Of a stretch of 43,613 nt of DNA, positions 16,048-23,561 are shown in pieces (position 1 is the stretch's first letter; each line of letters opens with the position of its first letter). The notes under the pieces are model-generated. The model did no database searches, was not told where the DNA came from, and saw nothing but the letters and a program-made list of their open reading frames with translations. Source of the DNA: Actinomadura sp. 6K520 (GTDB taxonomy: Bacteria > Actinomycetota > Actinomycetes > Streptosporangiales > Streptosporangiaceae); contig NZ_SMLC01000049.1 in assembly GCF_004349245.1 (NCBI RefSeq), forward strand, positions 1 to 43,613, read 5' to 3'. A program made the position numbers and the translations under genes.

Positions 16048-16060
16048 AGGGTGCTACCCT
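16048..16060 (+). promoter_or_regulatory. Inverted repeat over the -10 of the MATE gene
   Basis: AGGGT-GCT-ACCCT (16048-16060) is a perfect 5+5 inverted repeat whose right arm is part of the -10-like TACCCT (16055-16060). Seven bases later comes GTG 16068, so the MATE mRNA is probably leaderless. No good -35 is visible. Confidence 0.4.
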
Positions 16061-16067
16061 CGGCGCG

Positions 16068-17393
16068 GTGAAGACCTCCCGGCGCCCCGCGGCCACGCAT
16101 GATCGCGAGATCCTGCGCCTCGCCGTGCCCGCCTTCGGCGCGCTCGTCGCCGAACCGCTGTTCCTGCTGTCGGACTCGGCGATCGTCGGCCGGCTGGGCA
16201 CCGAGCCGCTCGGCGGTCTGGGAGTCGCCGGCCAGGCGCTGGCCACCCTCGTCTACCTGTGCGTCTTCCTCGCCTACGGGACGACGGCCGGGGTGGCCCG
16301 GCAGATCGGCGCCGGGGACATGCGGGCGGCGGTCCGGCAGGGCATCGACGGCATGTGGCTCGCGCTCGCCATCGGCGTCGTACTGATCATGGCCGGCTGG
16401 CCGCTGACCCCGGCGATCGTGGACGCGTTCGGCGCCTCCCCGGCCGTCGCGCCCTACGCCGAGACCTACCTCGCCGTGAGCCTCTTCGGCATCCCGTCGA
16501 TGCTGGTGGTCCTGGCCGGGACGGGCGTGCTGCGCGGCCTGCAGGACACCCGCACGCCGCTGTACGTCTCGATCGGCGGGTTCTCGCTGAACCTCGTGCT
16601 CAACGTGCTGTTCGTGCTCGTCCTGGACTGGGGGATCGCGGGCTCGGCCTGGGGCACCGTCATGGCCCAGACCGCGAGCGCCGCCGTCTACGTGTGGGTC
16701 GTCCTGCGGGCGGCGCGGCGGCACGGAGCCCCGGTGCACCCGGATCTCGCCGGGATGAAGACGGCGGCCACCGCGGGAGTCGGGCTGCTGCTGCGGACGG
16801 CGGCGCTGCGCGTCGTCCTGATCGTGGGGACGTCGATCGCGGCCCGCATGGGGGACGCGGAGATCGCCGCCTACCAGGTGGCCTTCCAGGTGTGGACGCT
16901 GCTGGCGTTCGCGCTCGACGCCATCGCGATCGCCGGGCAGGCCATCACCGGACGGTACCTGGGCGCGTCCGACATCACGGGCACGCGGGCCGTCACGCGC
17001 CGGATGGTGTGGTGGGGGATCGCGAGCGGCGCGGTGTTCGCGCTGCTGATCCTGCTGGTCCGGCCGTGGCTGCCGGGCCTGTTCACCTCGGACGGCGGCG
17101 TCCACGACCTGCTGTTCGCCTCACTGCTCATCGTCGCGGTGCTGCAACCCGTCGCGGGCGTGGTGTTCGTCCTGGACGGGATTCTCATCGGCGCGGGGGA
17201 CGGCGCGTACCTCGCGGTGACGACGCTGCTCGCGACGGTCGTCTTCCTGCCCGCCGCCATCGCCGCCTACCGGGCGGACGCCGGGCTCATCGGGCTCTGG
17301 ACGGCGATCTCCCTGTGGATGGCGACCCGCCTGGTCACCCTGGGCCTGCGTGCCCGCGGCGACCGGTGGATGGTCACCGGCGCCGTCCGCTGA
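16068..17393 (+). CDS. MATE family efflux transporter
   Basis: The 441-residue protein is hydrophobic with about 12 membrane helices in two halves. The N-half starts REILRLAVPAFGALVAEPLF and LLSDSAIVGRLGTEPLGGLG, the standard first helices of DinF-type MATE exporters; GVLRGLQDTRTPLYVSIGGF (about 144-163) is the typical loop and helix before the midpoint. It exports drugs or metabolites in exchange for Na+ or H+; the substrate is unknown. The start is GTG 16068, without a Shine-Dalgarno but with a TACCCT box 7 nt upstream. A MATE gene next to dnaB is also seen in other actinobacteria as I recall them. Confidence 0.92.
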   Translation: MKTSRRPAATHDREILRLAVPAFGALVAEPLFLLSDSAIVGRLGTEPLGGLGVAGQALATLVYLCVFLAYGTTAGVARQIGAGDMRAAVRQGIDGMWLALAIGVVLIMAGWPLTPAIVDAFGASPAVAPYAETYLAVSLFGIPSMLVVLAGTGVLRGLQDTRTPLYVSIGGFSLNLVLNVLFVLVLDWGIAGSAWGTVMAQTASAAVYVWVVLRAARRHGAPVHPDLAGMKTAATAGVGLLLRTAALRVVLIVGTSIAARMGDAEIAAYQVAFQVWTLLAFALDAIAIAGQAITGRYLGASDITGTRAVTRRMVWWGIASGAVFALLILLVRPWLPGLFTSDGGVHDLLFASLLIVAVLQPVAGVVFVLDGILIGAGDGAYLAVTTLLATVVFLPAAIAAYRADAGLIGLWTAISLWMATRLVTLGLRARGDRWMVTGAVR

Positions 17394-17438
17394 GAGCCGA
17401 TTTCCGCGAACCGCACCCGTACCTGGCGTCACACTCGC

Positions 17439-17444
17439 TACTAT
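17439..17444 (+). promoter_or_regulatory. -10 box TACTAT for a leaderless small gene
   Basis: TACTAT is followed by six bases and ATG 17451. There is no Shine-Dalgarno before the ATG, which fits a leaderless transcript. No consensus -35 was found. Confidence 0.4.
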
Positions 17445-17450
17445 TCGAAC

Positions 17451-17639
17451 ATGTGTTCCACGCATGGCGAGCGGATGGCCCGGCTGACCCAGGCGATCGA
17501 CGACCTGGCGGCCGAGGGCCTCGCCGGACTGCCGCCCGAGACCCTGGTGGAACGCGTCGCCGGCATCTGGTCCCTGGTCGAGGGCATCGACCCCGAGATA
17601 GCCCGCCGCCGCACCCGCTACACCACCCCGGAGACCTGA
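17451..17639 (+). CDS. Small conserved-looking protein of unknown function
   Basis: The 62-residue soluble, mostly helical protein contains RMARLTQAIDDLAAEGLAGL and a LVERVAGIWSLVEGIDPEIA helix. The pattern (alternating D/E and L, then a second amphipathic helix ending in RRRTRY) resembles the N-terminal part of DUF222/13E12 HNH endonucleases, but no nuclease follows, and I hold this as a weak similarity only. There is no membrane segment. The -10-like TACTAT, good codon usage and the fit between the MATE and amidase genes support it as real. It is convergent with the amidase gene. Confidence 0.6.
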   Translation: MCSTHGERMARLTQAIDDLAAEGLAGLPPETLVERVAGIWSLVEGIDPEIARRRTRYTTPET

Positions 17640-17661
17640 CCCCCGCCGGTGGTGGCCGCGG

Positions 17662-18462
17662 TCAGCCGTCGAAGGACGGAAAGATCGACGTCACCAGGCC
17701 CCCGGCGGAGCCGCTCGCGCCCCCCGAGCCGTTCAGCCGGTCCGCGACCGACCTGCGCAGTTCGGGCAGCCGCGCGTAGAGGACGTCGCCGGGGCATGTG
17801 GTCGAGTTGTAGTCGCGGTGACCGACGATCGCCTCGGCGGGTTCGAGGTTGTACGCCCGGCACAGCCAGACGCACACCTCCACCAGCGAGTCCCACAGCC
17901 GGCGCGGGACCCTCGCGCTCGTGTACGTCCCCTCGCTCTCGATCCCGATGGTGTGCTGATTGTGGTGCAGGACATGCGCGCCGACCGCGTGGTTCTTCGC
18001 CCGGATGGCCGCCAGGCTCTGGTTGCGCCCCTCCATCACGATGCCGCCGCGGCTGATCGTGAGCTGCTGGCCCGTGTCGTTCCAGCCGTTCCCGTCCATG
18101 TGCCACTTCTGGATCTGCCGGGACAGGCCGAACGCGTGGACGAGGGAGCGGTCCCTGGTGTTCGCCGAGGCCGTGTGGTGCACGACGATGTGGTCGGGCG
18201 GCCGGTCGAGGATCCGGGCGGCGCGCTTGGGCGACCGCGCGTTCCACTGGGCGCGCGTGTACACCTGGGGAGCGTCCGCCCTGAACGCCGGGTAAGGCGG
18301 TCCCACCGGATACTCGCTCGCCATGGCCCCATCCCGTATGGACGACCCCACCGTCAGCAGGCCCGCCGCCCCGACCACACCGCCGATGAGCGCCCGGCGC
18401 GTGAACTGCGGGCCGCAGCGTTGCCCGCCGTCCGCGCCCTCCCCCGAATGCGCGTGCAACAC
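17662..18462 (-). CDS. Tat-exported N-acetylmuramoyl-L-alanine amidase (PGRP/amidase_2)
   Basis: The 266-residue protein has a twin-arginine signal, FTRRALIGGVVGAAGLLTVG (about 20-39). The catalytic domain spans about residues 68-243: YTRAQWNARSP, IVVHHTASANTRDR with the zinc ligand His pair (95-96), the QKWHMDGNGWNDTG stretch, and GHRDYNSTTCPGD, where His215 and Cys223 complete the zinc site. It cleaves the bond between N-acetylmuramic acid and the stem peptide. The GTG start is preceded by GAAAGAGG. It is monocistronic, reading away from the parS-like site. Its role is probably in cell-wall turnover or spore formation, which is inference. Confidence 0.92.
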   Translation of the reverse strand: MLHAHSGEGADGGQRCGPQFTRRALIGGVVGAAGLLTVGSSIRDGAMASEYPVGPPYPAFRADAPQVYTRAQWNARSPKRAARILDRPPDHIVVHHTASANTRDRSLVHAFGLSRQIQKWHMDGNGWNDTGQQLTISRGGIVMEGRNQSLAAIRAKNHAVGAHVLHHNQHTIGIESEGTYTSARVPRRLWDSLVEVCVWLCRAYNLEPAEAIVGHRDYNSTTCPGDVLYARLPELRRSVADRLNGSGGASGSAGGLVTSIFPSFDG

Positions 18463-18518
18463 ATCGACCTCTTTCGTTCCGACTCGATCTGATTACGGAA
18501 CGTATTGGCCGCTAGTTG

Positions 18519-18562
18519 ATCACCCCAAACACCGGGTGATTCAGGGACGTTTCACATGAAAC
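18519..18562. promoter_or_regulatory. parS-like ParB site with an adjacent inverted repeat
   Basis: GTTTCACATGAAAC (18549-18562) differs from the ParB site GTTTCACGTGAAAC at one base, next to the centre. Just to the left, ATCACCC (18519-18525) and GGGTGAT (18534-18540) form an inverted repeat. The site lies in noncoding DNA between the amidase gene and a small membrane protein gene, near dnaB, where origin-proximal parS sites are expected in actinobacteria. Confidence 0.6.
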
Positions 18563-18669
18563 CCAGAGCGCACTACCCCGCTTTGAACAGGGGGTCGACC
18601 GATCTTGCAGCAGAGATTGCCGACTTCTGAACCGGCGGGCGGTGCGTGTCGACCGGCGGGCCGTGCGTG

Positions 18670-18870
18670 TCACGCCCCGTGCGGCCGCCGCACCCGGTGA
18701 CCGCCGTAGGCCAGTGCCGCCGCCCCGAACATGGTCAGCAGGGTGAAGGTCTCCGTCTCCAGGCCCATGGCCCCGGTCCCCACCGAGATCACGCCGCCGC
18801 CGGCCGCGGTGGCCAGCACGCCGGCCGACAGCCATCCGGCCGTGGCGGCCGACCATCGCCTGGGCTGCAT
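18670..18870 (-). CDS. Small two-helix membrane protein
   Basis: The 66-residue protein starts with basic residues (MQPRRW), then has two hydrophobic segments (about 10-30, TAGWLSAGVLATAAGGGVISV; about 40-56, FTLLTMFGAAALAYGG) and a basic tail. The ATG 18870 is preceded by GGGGAGG at an ideal distance, the main reason to accept it. No family is recognised. It stands alone between the parS-like site and the rplI terminator. Confidence 0.6.
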   Translation of the reverse strand: MQPRRWSAATAGWLSAGVLATAAGGGVISVGTGAMGLETETFTLLTMFGAAALAYGGHRVRRPHGA

Positions 18871-18925
18871 GGCCTCCCCGTTCGCCGCACGGACGTCCGG
18901 ACCAGATCATACGGCGCGGACGCGA

Positions 18926-18963
18926 AACGACCCCCGCGCTCCCGGTGGGGCGCGGGGGTCGTT
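18926..18963 (-). terminator. Terminator of the rpsF-ssb-rpsR-rplI operon
   Basis: AACGACCCCCGCGC (18926-18939) pairs with GCGCGGGGGTCGTT (18950-18963), a 14-bp perfect stem whose loop carries a further CCC/GGG pair. A short TTT lies at the end of the minus-strand 3' arm. It starts 13 bp after the rplI stop. Confidence 0.75.
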
Positions 18964-18976
18964 CGGCGGACGACGG

Positions 18977-19423
18977 TCAGGCTTCGACCACGTCGACGTC
19001 GATGGTGGCGTTGACGTCGCTGTGGAGCCGGACGCTGACCCGGTGGGTGCCGACCGTCTTGATCGGGTTGCCGATCTCGATGCGGCGGCGGTCCAGGTCG
19101 GGGCCGTTGGCGGCGCGGACCGCCTCGGCGATGTCGGCGGCGGTCACGGCGCCGAACAGGCGGCCGCCGCTTCCGCTGCGGGTGCGCAGCGTCACCCGCA
19201 GCGCCTTCAGCTGGTCGGCGACCTCCTTGGCGTGCTCGACGGTCGCGATCTCGCGGGCCGAACGCGCCTTCTTGATCGACTCGATCTCGCGCTCGGCGCC
19301 GCGGGTCCACCGGATGGCGAAGCCGCGGGGCACGAGGTAGTTGCGGCCGTAGCCGTCGCGGACCTCGATGATGTCCCCGGGTTCACCGAGACCGGAGACC
19401 TGCTGGGTCAGGATGAGCTTCAT
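18977..19423 (-). CDS. rplI: 50S ribosomal protein L9
   Basis: The 148 residues are the standard bL9 length: [20 protein letters not shown] followed by the [13 protein letters not shown] signature, a long linking helix (about 40-75) and a C-terminal rRNA-binding domain ending in [14 protein letters not shown]9 binds 23S rRNA at the base of the L1 stalk and limits frameshifting. It is the last gene of the operon, 16 bp after rpsR, and is followed by a strong terminator. Confidence 0.98.
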   Translation of the reverse strand: MKLILTQQVSGLGEPGDIIEVRDGYGRNYLVPRGFAIRWTRGAEREIESIKKARSAREIATVEHAKEVADQLKALRVTLRTRSGSGGRLFGAVTAADIAEAVRAANGPDLDRRRIEIGNPIKTVGTHRVSVRLHSDVNATIDVDVVEA

Positions 19424-19439
19424 GTTCGTTCCCCCTGCC

Positions 19440-19676
19440 TCAGCGCGCGGTGCTGGTGTAGGGCAGCAGCGCCATCTCGCGGGCGTTCTTGATCGCCGTG
19501 GCGACGTCCCGCTGGTGCTGGGTGCAGTTGCCGGTCACCCGCCGGGCACGGATCTTGCCGCGGTCGGAGATGAACTTCCGCAGCAGGCCCGTGTCCTTGT
19601 AGTCGACGTAGGAGATCTTCTCCTGGCAGAAAACGCAAACCTTCTTCTTCGGCTTGCGGGGAGGTGGCTTCGCCAT
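19440..19676 (-). CDS. rpsR: 30S ribosomal protein S18
   Basis: The 78-residue bS18 contains [20 protein letters not shown], then [18 protein letters not shown] and [20 protein letters not shown]. The CxxC near residue 15 together with the later Cys and His makes this the zinc-ribbon (C+) form; many actinobacteria also carry a zinc-free paralogue elsewhere, not visible here. It pairs with S6 on the platform of the 30S subunit. It lies between ssb and rplI. Confidence 0.97.
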   Translation of the reverse strand: MAKPPPRKPKKKVCVFCQEKISYVDYKDTGLLRKFISDRGKIRARRVTGNCTQHQRDVATAIKNAREMALLPYTSTAR

Positions 19677-19752
19677 CGTGGTGCTCCTTTGGGAGAGCCC
19701 CGCTCACGCGGGAATGGACGTTGATTTGGTGTTGCCGGTGCGGGACGGCCGG

Positions 19753-20322
19753 TCAGAACGGCGGGTCGTCGGAGAAACCGCCGCCACCGCCGCCACCGCC
19801 GCCGGTGGCCCAGGGGTCGTCTGCCGGGGCGCCGCCGCCTTGCTGGCCGCCGCCGCCGAAGCCGCCGCCGCCCTGCTGGCCGCCGCCGCCGAAACCGCCG
19901 CCGCCCTGCTGGCCGCCGCCCCCGCCGCCGAAGCCGCCACCGCCGCCGCCACCCTGCCGCTGGGTCTTGTTGACCTTGGCGGTGGCGTTGCGCAGCGACG
20001 GGCCGACCTCGTCGACCTCGATCTCGAAGACGGTGCGCTTCTCACCCTCGCGGGTCTCGTACGACCGCTGCTTGAGGCGGCCCTGCACGATGACCCGCAT
20101 GCCGCGCTGCAGGGTCTCGGCCACGTTCTCGGCCGCCTGCCGCCAGACGTTGCAGGTCAGGAACAGGGCCTCGCCGTCCTTCCACTCGCCCGACTGGCGG
20201 TCGAAGAACCGCGGGGTCGAGGCGAGGCGGAACGACGCGACCGCCTGGCCGCTCGGGGTGAAGCGGAGATTCGGGTCCTCGACGAGGTTCCCGACCATCG
20301 TGATTACGGTGTCGCCTGCCAT
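19753..20322 (-). CDS. ssb: Single-stranded DNA-binding protein
   Basis: This 189-residue SSB has an N-terminal OB fold (1-110: [70 protein letters not shown]). A glycine/glutamine-rich linker (about 125-180) follows, then the acidic tip DDPPF that recruits replication and repair proteins. It coats single-stranded DNA at the fork and acts with DnaB downstream. The linker is encoded by near-perfect tandem repeats. It sits between rpsF and rpsR, the usual actinobacterial order. Confidence 0.97.
   Translation of the reverse strand: MAGDTVITMVGNLVEDPNLRFTPSGQAVASFRLASTPRFFDRQSGEWKDGEALFLTCNVWRQAAENVAETLQRGMRVIVQGRLKQRSYETREGEKRTVFEIEVDEVGPSLRNATAKVNKTQRQGGGGGGGFGGGGGGQQGGGGFGGGGQQGGGGFGGGGQQGGGAPADDPWATGGGGGGGGGFSDDPPF
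19831..19932 (-). repeat. Tandem repeat encoding the SSB glycine linker
   Basis: Three near-identical units of 30, 33 and 39 bp (19831-19860, 19861-19893, 19894-19932) encode repeats of the type [12 protein letters not shown]. Unit lengths are multiples of three, so gain or loss of a unit keeps frame. Confidence 0.8.
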
Positions 20323-20359
20323 GGGGCTCGCTCCGGCTGGTGAGAGGGCTGAGCCTGGC

Positions 20360-20650
20360 TCAGTGGACCTCGGGGCGGATGACCTTGGTACGCAGGATCG
20401 ACTCGCTCAGGTTGAGCTGCCGGTCGAGCTCCTTGACCGTGGCAGGCTCAGCCGACAGGTCGACCACCGCGTAGATGCCTTCGGACTTCTTCTGGATCTC
20501 GTACGCCAGGCGCCGGCGGCCCCAGACGTCGACCTTCTCGACACTGCCGCCGCCGTCCTTGACGACCTTCAGGAACGGGTCGAGCGAGCTGCCCGCGTTG
20601 CGCTCGTCGATGGCGGGGTCGAGGATGGTCATGAGTTCGTAACGACGCAT
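20360..20650 (-). CDS. rpsF: 30S ribosomal protein S6
   Basis: The 96-residue bS6 contains [20 protein letters not shown], then [20 protein letters not shown] and the C-terminal [17 protein letters not shown]6 forms a heterodimer with S18 on the 30S platform and, in many bacteria, the pair represses this operon through the mRNA leader. It is the first gene of rpsF-ssb-rpsR-rplI; AGGAGG precedes the start. Confidence 0.98.
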   Translation of the reverse strand: MRRYELMTILDPAIDERNAGSSLDPFLKVVKDGGGSVEKVDVWGRRRLAYEIQKKSEGIYAVVDLSAEPATVKELDRQLNLSESILRTKVIRPEVH

Positions 20651-20681
20651 GCTGTGTCCCTACCTCCTCTGGACTCAGGCG

Positions 20682-20700
20682 GTCACGGTCTCTCCGTGAC
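20682..20700 (-). promoter_or_regulatory. Hairpin in the rpsF leader
   Basis: GTCACGG (20682-20688 on the plus strand) pairs with CCGTGAC (20694-20700) around a 5-nt loop, 32 bp before the rpsF start. The loop-side CCG is reminiscent of the S6:S18 binding motif, but I cannot confirm the known secondary structure. A weaker GGAGG/CCTCC hairpin lies directly upstream. Confidence 0.35.
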
Positions 20701-20823
20701 AGGAGGGCTCTTGCGTCCTCCGCGGCGGTGCCGGGACCCGGATCGCCGGGCGCACCTGCCGCGAGACCGATACAGGCTACCAACAGTTGGCAGCGTGTGA
20801 GCCGGATCCGGACGCGTGCACCG

Positions 20824-20991
20824 TCAGCGCCGCGCCCCCGCATGGACGTTCTTGGCGCAGCGCCGCCGCTCCAGCTCGGCCATGATGTCGGCCATCTGGG
20901 CGCGCATGCGGGCGGTCTGGGTCGTCAGCCGGGACAGCTCCTCCACGAGCTCCGCGTCCCCGATGAGCCCAAGCTCGGCTCTCGTCACCAT
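20824..20991 (-). CDS. Small coiled-coil protein, unknown
   Basis: The 55-residue protein starts MVTRAELGLIGDAELVEELS and has one long helix with heptad-like leucines (LVEELSRLTTQTARMRAQMA then DIMAELERRR), then a basic tail with one Cys. AGGAGGTG six bases before ATG 20991 fixes the start; a longer frame upstream lacks support. Family not recognised. It is divergent from the plus-strand membrane protein at 21209. Confidence 0.6.
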   Translation of the reverse strand: MVTRAELGLIGDAELVEELSRLTTQTARMRAQMADIMAELERRRCAKNVHAGARR

Positions 20992-21208
20992 CGTGCACCT
21001 CCTGCTCTCCCCGCTTCCCCTCGGGGGCCGGACCGAGCCGGTCTTCTCGAATCCATGTTCGACACTACCGGGTCCCGCCGACACTATCCGGCCACCCGCG
21101 CCGGATTGATCTCGCCCGGACGGGGCATCTCTTCATGGGCATGGTCCGTCCGGTCCCGCGCGCACCGTGTGCCCCTCGCGCGGGACGAGAAGCTGGAGGA
21201 GGGTCCCG

Positions 21209-21514
21209 ATGCCAGAGCAGGCGGCAGGCACCGGTCGACAGGCCGTCGACCGCGAGGGCAGGCCCGAGCCCCATCGGCTCCAGGACGGGCTCGCGGTCGC
21301 CTCCATCACGGTCGGCGTCGCCGCGCTCATCATGGGCTGGCTGGAGGCGACCCACCTCCCCGGCGCCATCGCGGGACTGGTCGGGCTGCCGCTCGCCCTG
21401 TACTCCCAGATGATCTCCGCGACGACGAACGAGCGGTGGCTGAACGTCGTCGGCATGGTCGCCTCCTTCCTCGGCCTCAGCTTCGCGCTGAAAAACGGCG
21501 GCTTCTCGCTCTGA
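21209..21514 (+). CDS. Small membrane protein, unknown
   Basis: The 101-residue protein has a hydrophilic N-terminus (about 1-30) and membrane segments at about 32-50 ([18 protein letters not shown]), 54-70 and 80-96 ([16 protein letters not shown]). ATG 21209 follows GGAGGAGGG at 5 nt, much better than the upstream start in the same frame. No family is recognised. It lies 73 bp before nfo and could share no promoter with it, since nfo appears to have its own -10. Confidence 0.6.
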   Translation: MPEQAAGTGRQAVDREGRPEPHRLQDGLAVASITVGVAALIMGWLEATHLPGAIAGLVGLPLALYSQMISATTNERWLNVVGMVASFLGLSFALKNGGFSL

Positions 21515-21575
21515 CCCCCGCCGGCCCCGGCGCACGCCGCCGCGGCGTCCGCCCCACCCTGTCGGACGGCGCGGC

Positions 21576-21581
21576 TACTCT
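21576..21581 (+). promoter_or_regulatory. -10 box TACTCT directly before nfo
   Basis: TACTCT is followed by six bases and ATG 21588. No Shine-Dalgarno is present, so the mRNA may be leaderless. The -35 region has no consensus. Confidence 0.4.
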
Positions 21582-21587
21582 CGTGGC

Positions 21588-22355
21588 ATGCGCATCGGAG
21601 CCCACGTCGACCAGACCAACCCGCTCGACAACGCCCGCGCGGTGGGCGCGGACGTCGTCCAGTTCTTCCTCGGCGACCCGCAGGGCTGGAAGAAGCCGGT
21701 CCTGCCGGAGGGCGTCGAGGCGCTGGAGGGCTCCGGCGTGGACGTCTACGTGCACGCCCCGTACACGATCAATGTGGCGACGTCCAACAACAGGATCCGC
21801 ATCCCGAGCCGCAAGAACCTCACCCAGCAACTGGAGGCGGCGGCGTCCATCGGCGCGAAGGCGCTGATCGTGCACGGCGGCCACGTGCTGAAGGACGACG
21901 ACCCCGAGACCGGTTTCGAGAACTGGCGCAAGGTGTTCGAGCGGGTCGAGTGCCCCGTCCCGGTCTACATCGAGAACACCGCGGGCGGCGGGAACGCCAT
22001 GGCGCGCAGGTTCGACCGGATCGCTCGGCTGTGGGAGGTGCTGTCCGGGGTTCCGGGGCTGGAGTCCAAGCTCGGCTTCTGCCTCGACACCTGCCACGCG
22101 CACGCGGCGGGGGAGGAACTCATGGACGCCGTCGACCGCGTCAAGGCCATAACCGGCCGCATCGATCTGGTGCACTGCAACGACAGCCGCGACGCCTTCG
22201 GGTCCGGGGCCGACCGGCACGCCAACCTGGGCAATGGAAACATCGACCCCGAGGTGATCCTGGCCGTCGTGCGGGCCGCGGGGGCTCCGGTCGTGGTGGA
22301 AACGCCTGCCGAGGGGCAGGCGGAGGACATCTCCTGGTTGCGTTCCAAGCTCTGA
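21588..22355 (+). CDS. nfo: Deoxyribonuclease IV (AP endonuclease, endonuclease IV)
   Basis: The 255-residue TIM barrel is the EndoIV family. Metal-site segments in order are [20 protein letters not shown] (about 53-65), LIVHGGH (about 91-97), [13 protein letters not shown] (about 124-136), [15 protein letters not shown] (about 163-177), [13 protein letters not shown] and DRHANLGNG, and [10 protein letters not shown]. All expected His, Asp and Glu ligands of the three-zinc centre appear to be there. It cuts 5' of abasic sites in base-excision repair. It is slightly shorter than the 280-residue E. coli protein, as usual in actinobacteria. Confidence 0.95.
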   Translation: MRIGAHVDQTNPLDNARAVGADVVQFFLGDPQGWKKPVLPEGVEALEGSGVDVYVHAPYTINVATSNNRIRIPSRKNLTQQLEAAASIGAKALIVHGGHVLKDDDPETGFENWRKVFERVECPVPVYIENTAGGGNAMARRFDRIARLWEVLSGVPGLESKLGFCLDTCHAHAAGEELMDAVDRVKAITGRIDLVHCNDSRDAFGSGADRHANLGNGNIDPEVILAVVRAAGAPVVVETPAEGQAEDISWLRSKL

Positions 22356-22483
22356 CGACGCAAAGTCGGGGAGGTCCGCGGGGGACGGGAACCCGAAACG
22401 GCGCCGCGACATCTAACCCCCCGTAAACCCAGATAAGCCCGCTTTGACCAGCAGGACGACAAAACCCCAAGGTCACGCCACAC

Positions 22484-22492
22484 TGGCATAAT
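22484..22492 (+). promoter_or_regulatory. Extended -10 promoter element for the DUF4190 gene
   Basis: TGGCATAAT (TGn followed by CATAAT) lies 69 bp before the DUF4190 start and is the only good -10 in the gap. A TTGACC occurs upstream at about 22444 but too far to pair with it. Confidence 0.4.
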
Positions 22493-22560
22493 CCGGAACC
22501 CAGCCTCAGCGCACGCGCGTAACTCTGCGGCGGCGGGCGCGCGAACCGATCGGGAAGCAC

Positions 22561-22935
22561 ATGGCATACGACCCCTACGGCTACGGCCCCCAGGACCCCT
22601 ACGGCCAGCCTGCCTACTCGCAGCAGCCGGCCGTCCAGCACCACTACTACGGCTCCTCGGTCCCGGTCAGCGCGCCGACGAACGGAATGGCCACCGCGTC
22701 GCTGGTGTGCGGTCTCATCGGCTTCGTCGCCTGCGGGCTGACGTCCATTCTCGCGATCATCTTCGGGCACGTCGCGCAGAGCCAGATCAAGCGGACGGGC
22801 GAGGGCGGCCACGGGATGGCCGTCGCCGGCCTCATCCTCGGCTACCTCATCACGGCGGGCTGGATCGTCTTCTGGTTCCTCTACCTGCTCGGCGTCGCGA
22901 TGTTCGCCGCCGAGACGGGCACGAGCACGTACTGA
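22561..22935 (+). CDS. DUF4190 domain membrane protein
   Basis: The 124 residues begin with a Tyr/Pro/Gln-rich tail (MAYDPYGYGPQDPYGQPAYS). A DUF4190 domain follows: MATASLVCGLIGFVACGL, then the glycine-rich loop with GHVAQSQIKRTGEGGHGMAV and a second and third helix (AGLILGYLITAGWIVFW). These small membrane proteins are common in actinobacteria, often next to other stress or cell-division genes; no function is established. The start is ATG 22561. Confidence 0.85.
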   Translation: MAYDPYGYGPQDPYGQPAYSQQPAVQHHYYGSSVPVSAPTNGMATASLVCGLIGFVACGLTSILAIIFGHVAQSQIKRTGEGGHGMAVAGLILGYLITAGWIVFWFLYLLGVAMFAAETGTSTY

Positions 22936-22942
22936 CCCCCGA

Positions 22943-23410
22943 TCAGGCGAGGCGCGGGACGCCCGCGACCTCCACACCGACGCTCGACATCAGGACGGTC
23001 ATGGGGGTGGAGGTGTCCCGCCACGCCTTCACCGCACGGGCGAACACGTCCAGGACGGCGCGGAGCGACCGCTGGTCGGCGTCGGCGAGTTCCGACCACG
23101 ACTCGTACAGCACCAGGTAGCCGCTCTTCGCGGGCGTCCATGACAGGTCGGCCAGGCCGTCGCCGAGGACGTCCCAGTCGCCCGGCGGCGCGCCGGGCAT
23201 CTCGAAGACGTCCGCGCACAGCCGCAGGAACGACTCCTTGTCCCGGGCGCGGCGGCCGTCGAGGTGGAACGCCCGCAGGCCCGCCTCCTCGGCGCGCCCG
23301 GTCCAGCCCGTGTCGCCGACCGCGCCCGGCACCGGCGGCGTCCGCCACTGGTAGACGCCGGGTGCCAGCCGTCCCTCGATCAGCTCGGTCAGTGCTCGGT
23401 TCGCGTCCAC
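22943..23410 (-). CDS. Barstar-like protein
   Basis: From GTG 23410 this gives 155 residues. The segment RAFHLDGRRARDKESFLRLC, then ADVFEMPGAPPGDWDVLGDG and LADLSW is the barstar fold: a strand with L-D-G, a helix, and the F..P...G-x-N/D-W-D-A/V-L-x-D-x-L motif that holds the barnase-binding loop. Barstars inhibit secreted ribonucleases, but no barnase-like gene is nearby, so an orphan immunity or regulatory role is likely. GGGGAGATGAC upstream of the GTG fixes the start. The C-terminal 60 residues extend the usual 90-residue domain. Confidence 0.8.
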   Translation of the reverse strand: MDANRALTELIEGRLAPGVYQWRTPPVPGAVGDTGWTGRAEEAGLRAFHLDGRRARDKESFLRLCADVFEMPGAPPGDWDVLGDGLADLSWTPAKSGYLVLYESWSELADADQRSLRAVLDVFARAVKAWRDTSTPMTVLMSSVGVEVAGVPRLA

Positions 23411-23561
23411 GTCATCTCCCCGAAGGTCGTGCGCCCCGCGTTCCCCGGGCCCGGGGCGGCCCCCACCGGACGCGATCATCCCCGTCCCACGCGCGCAAAA
23501 TCTCCCAATATGGGCACATTCCGGCCAGATTTCTCGCCACCGGCGTTCACCGCCGGGTGAT

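Larger units (their letters stand above)
15728..16067. other. 340-bp intergenic region between dnaB and the MATE gene
   Basis: This divergent gap has no credible gene. It holds a cluster of DnaA-box-like nonamers (15851-15979, listed separately) and, at its right end, the promoter-like TACCCT and an inverted repeat before the MATE start. It looks less GC-rich than its surroundings in 15890-16050. Confidence 0.6.

Noticed and set aside
15728..16067. A chromosomal origin
   Set aside because: DnaA boxes are present, but there is no dnaA/dnaN context, no long AT-rich unwinding region, and the boxes are fewer than in actinobacterial oriC.
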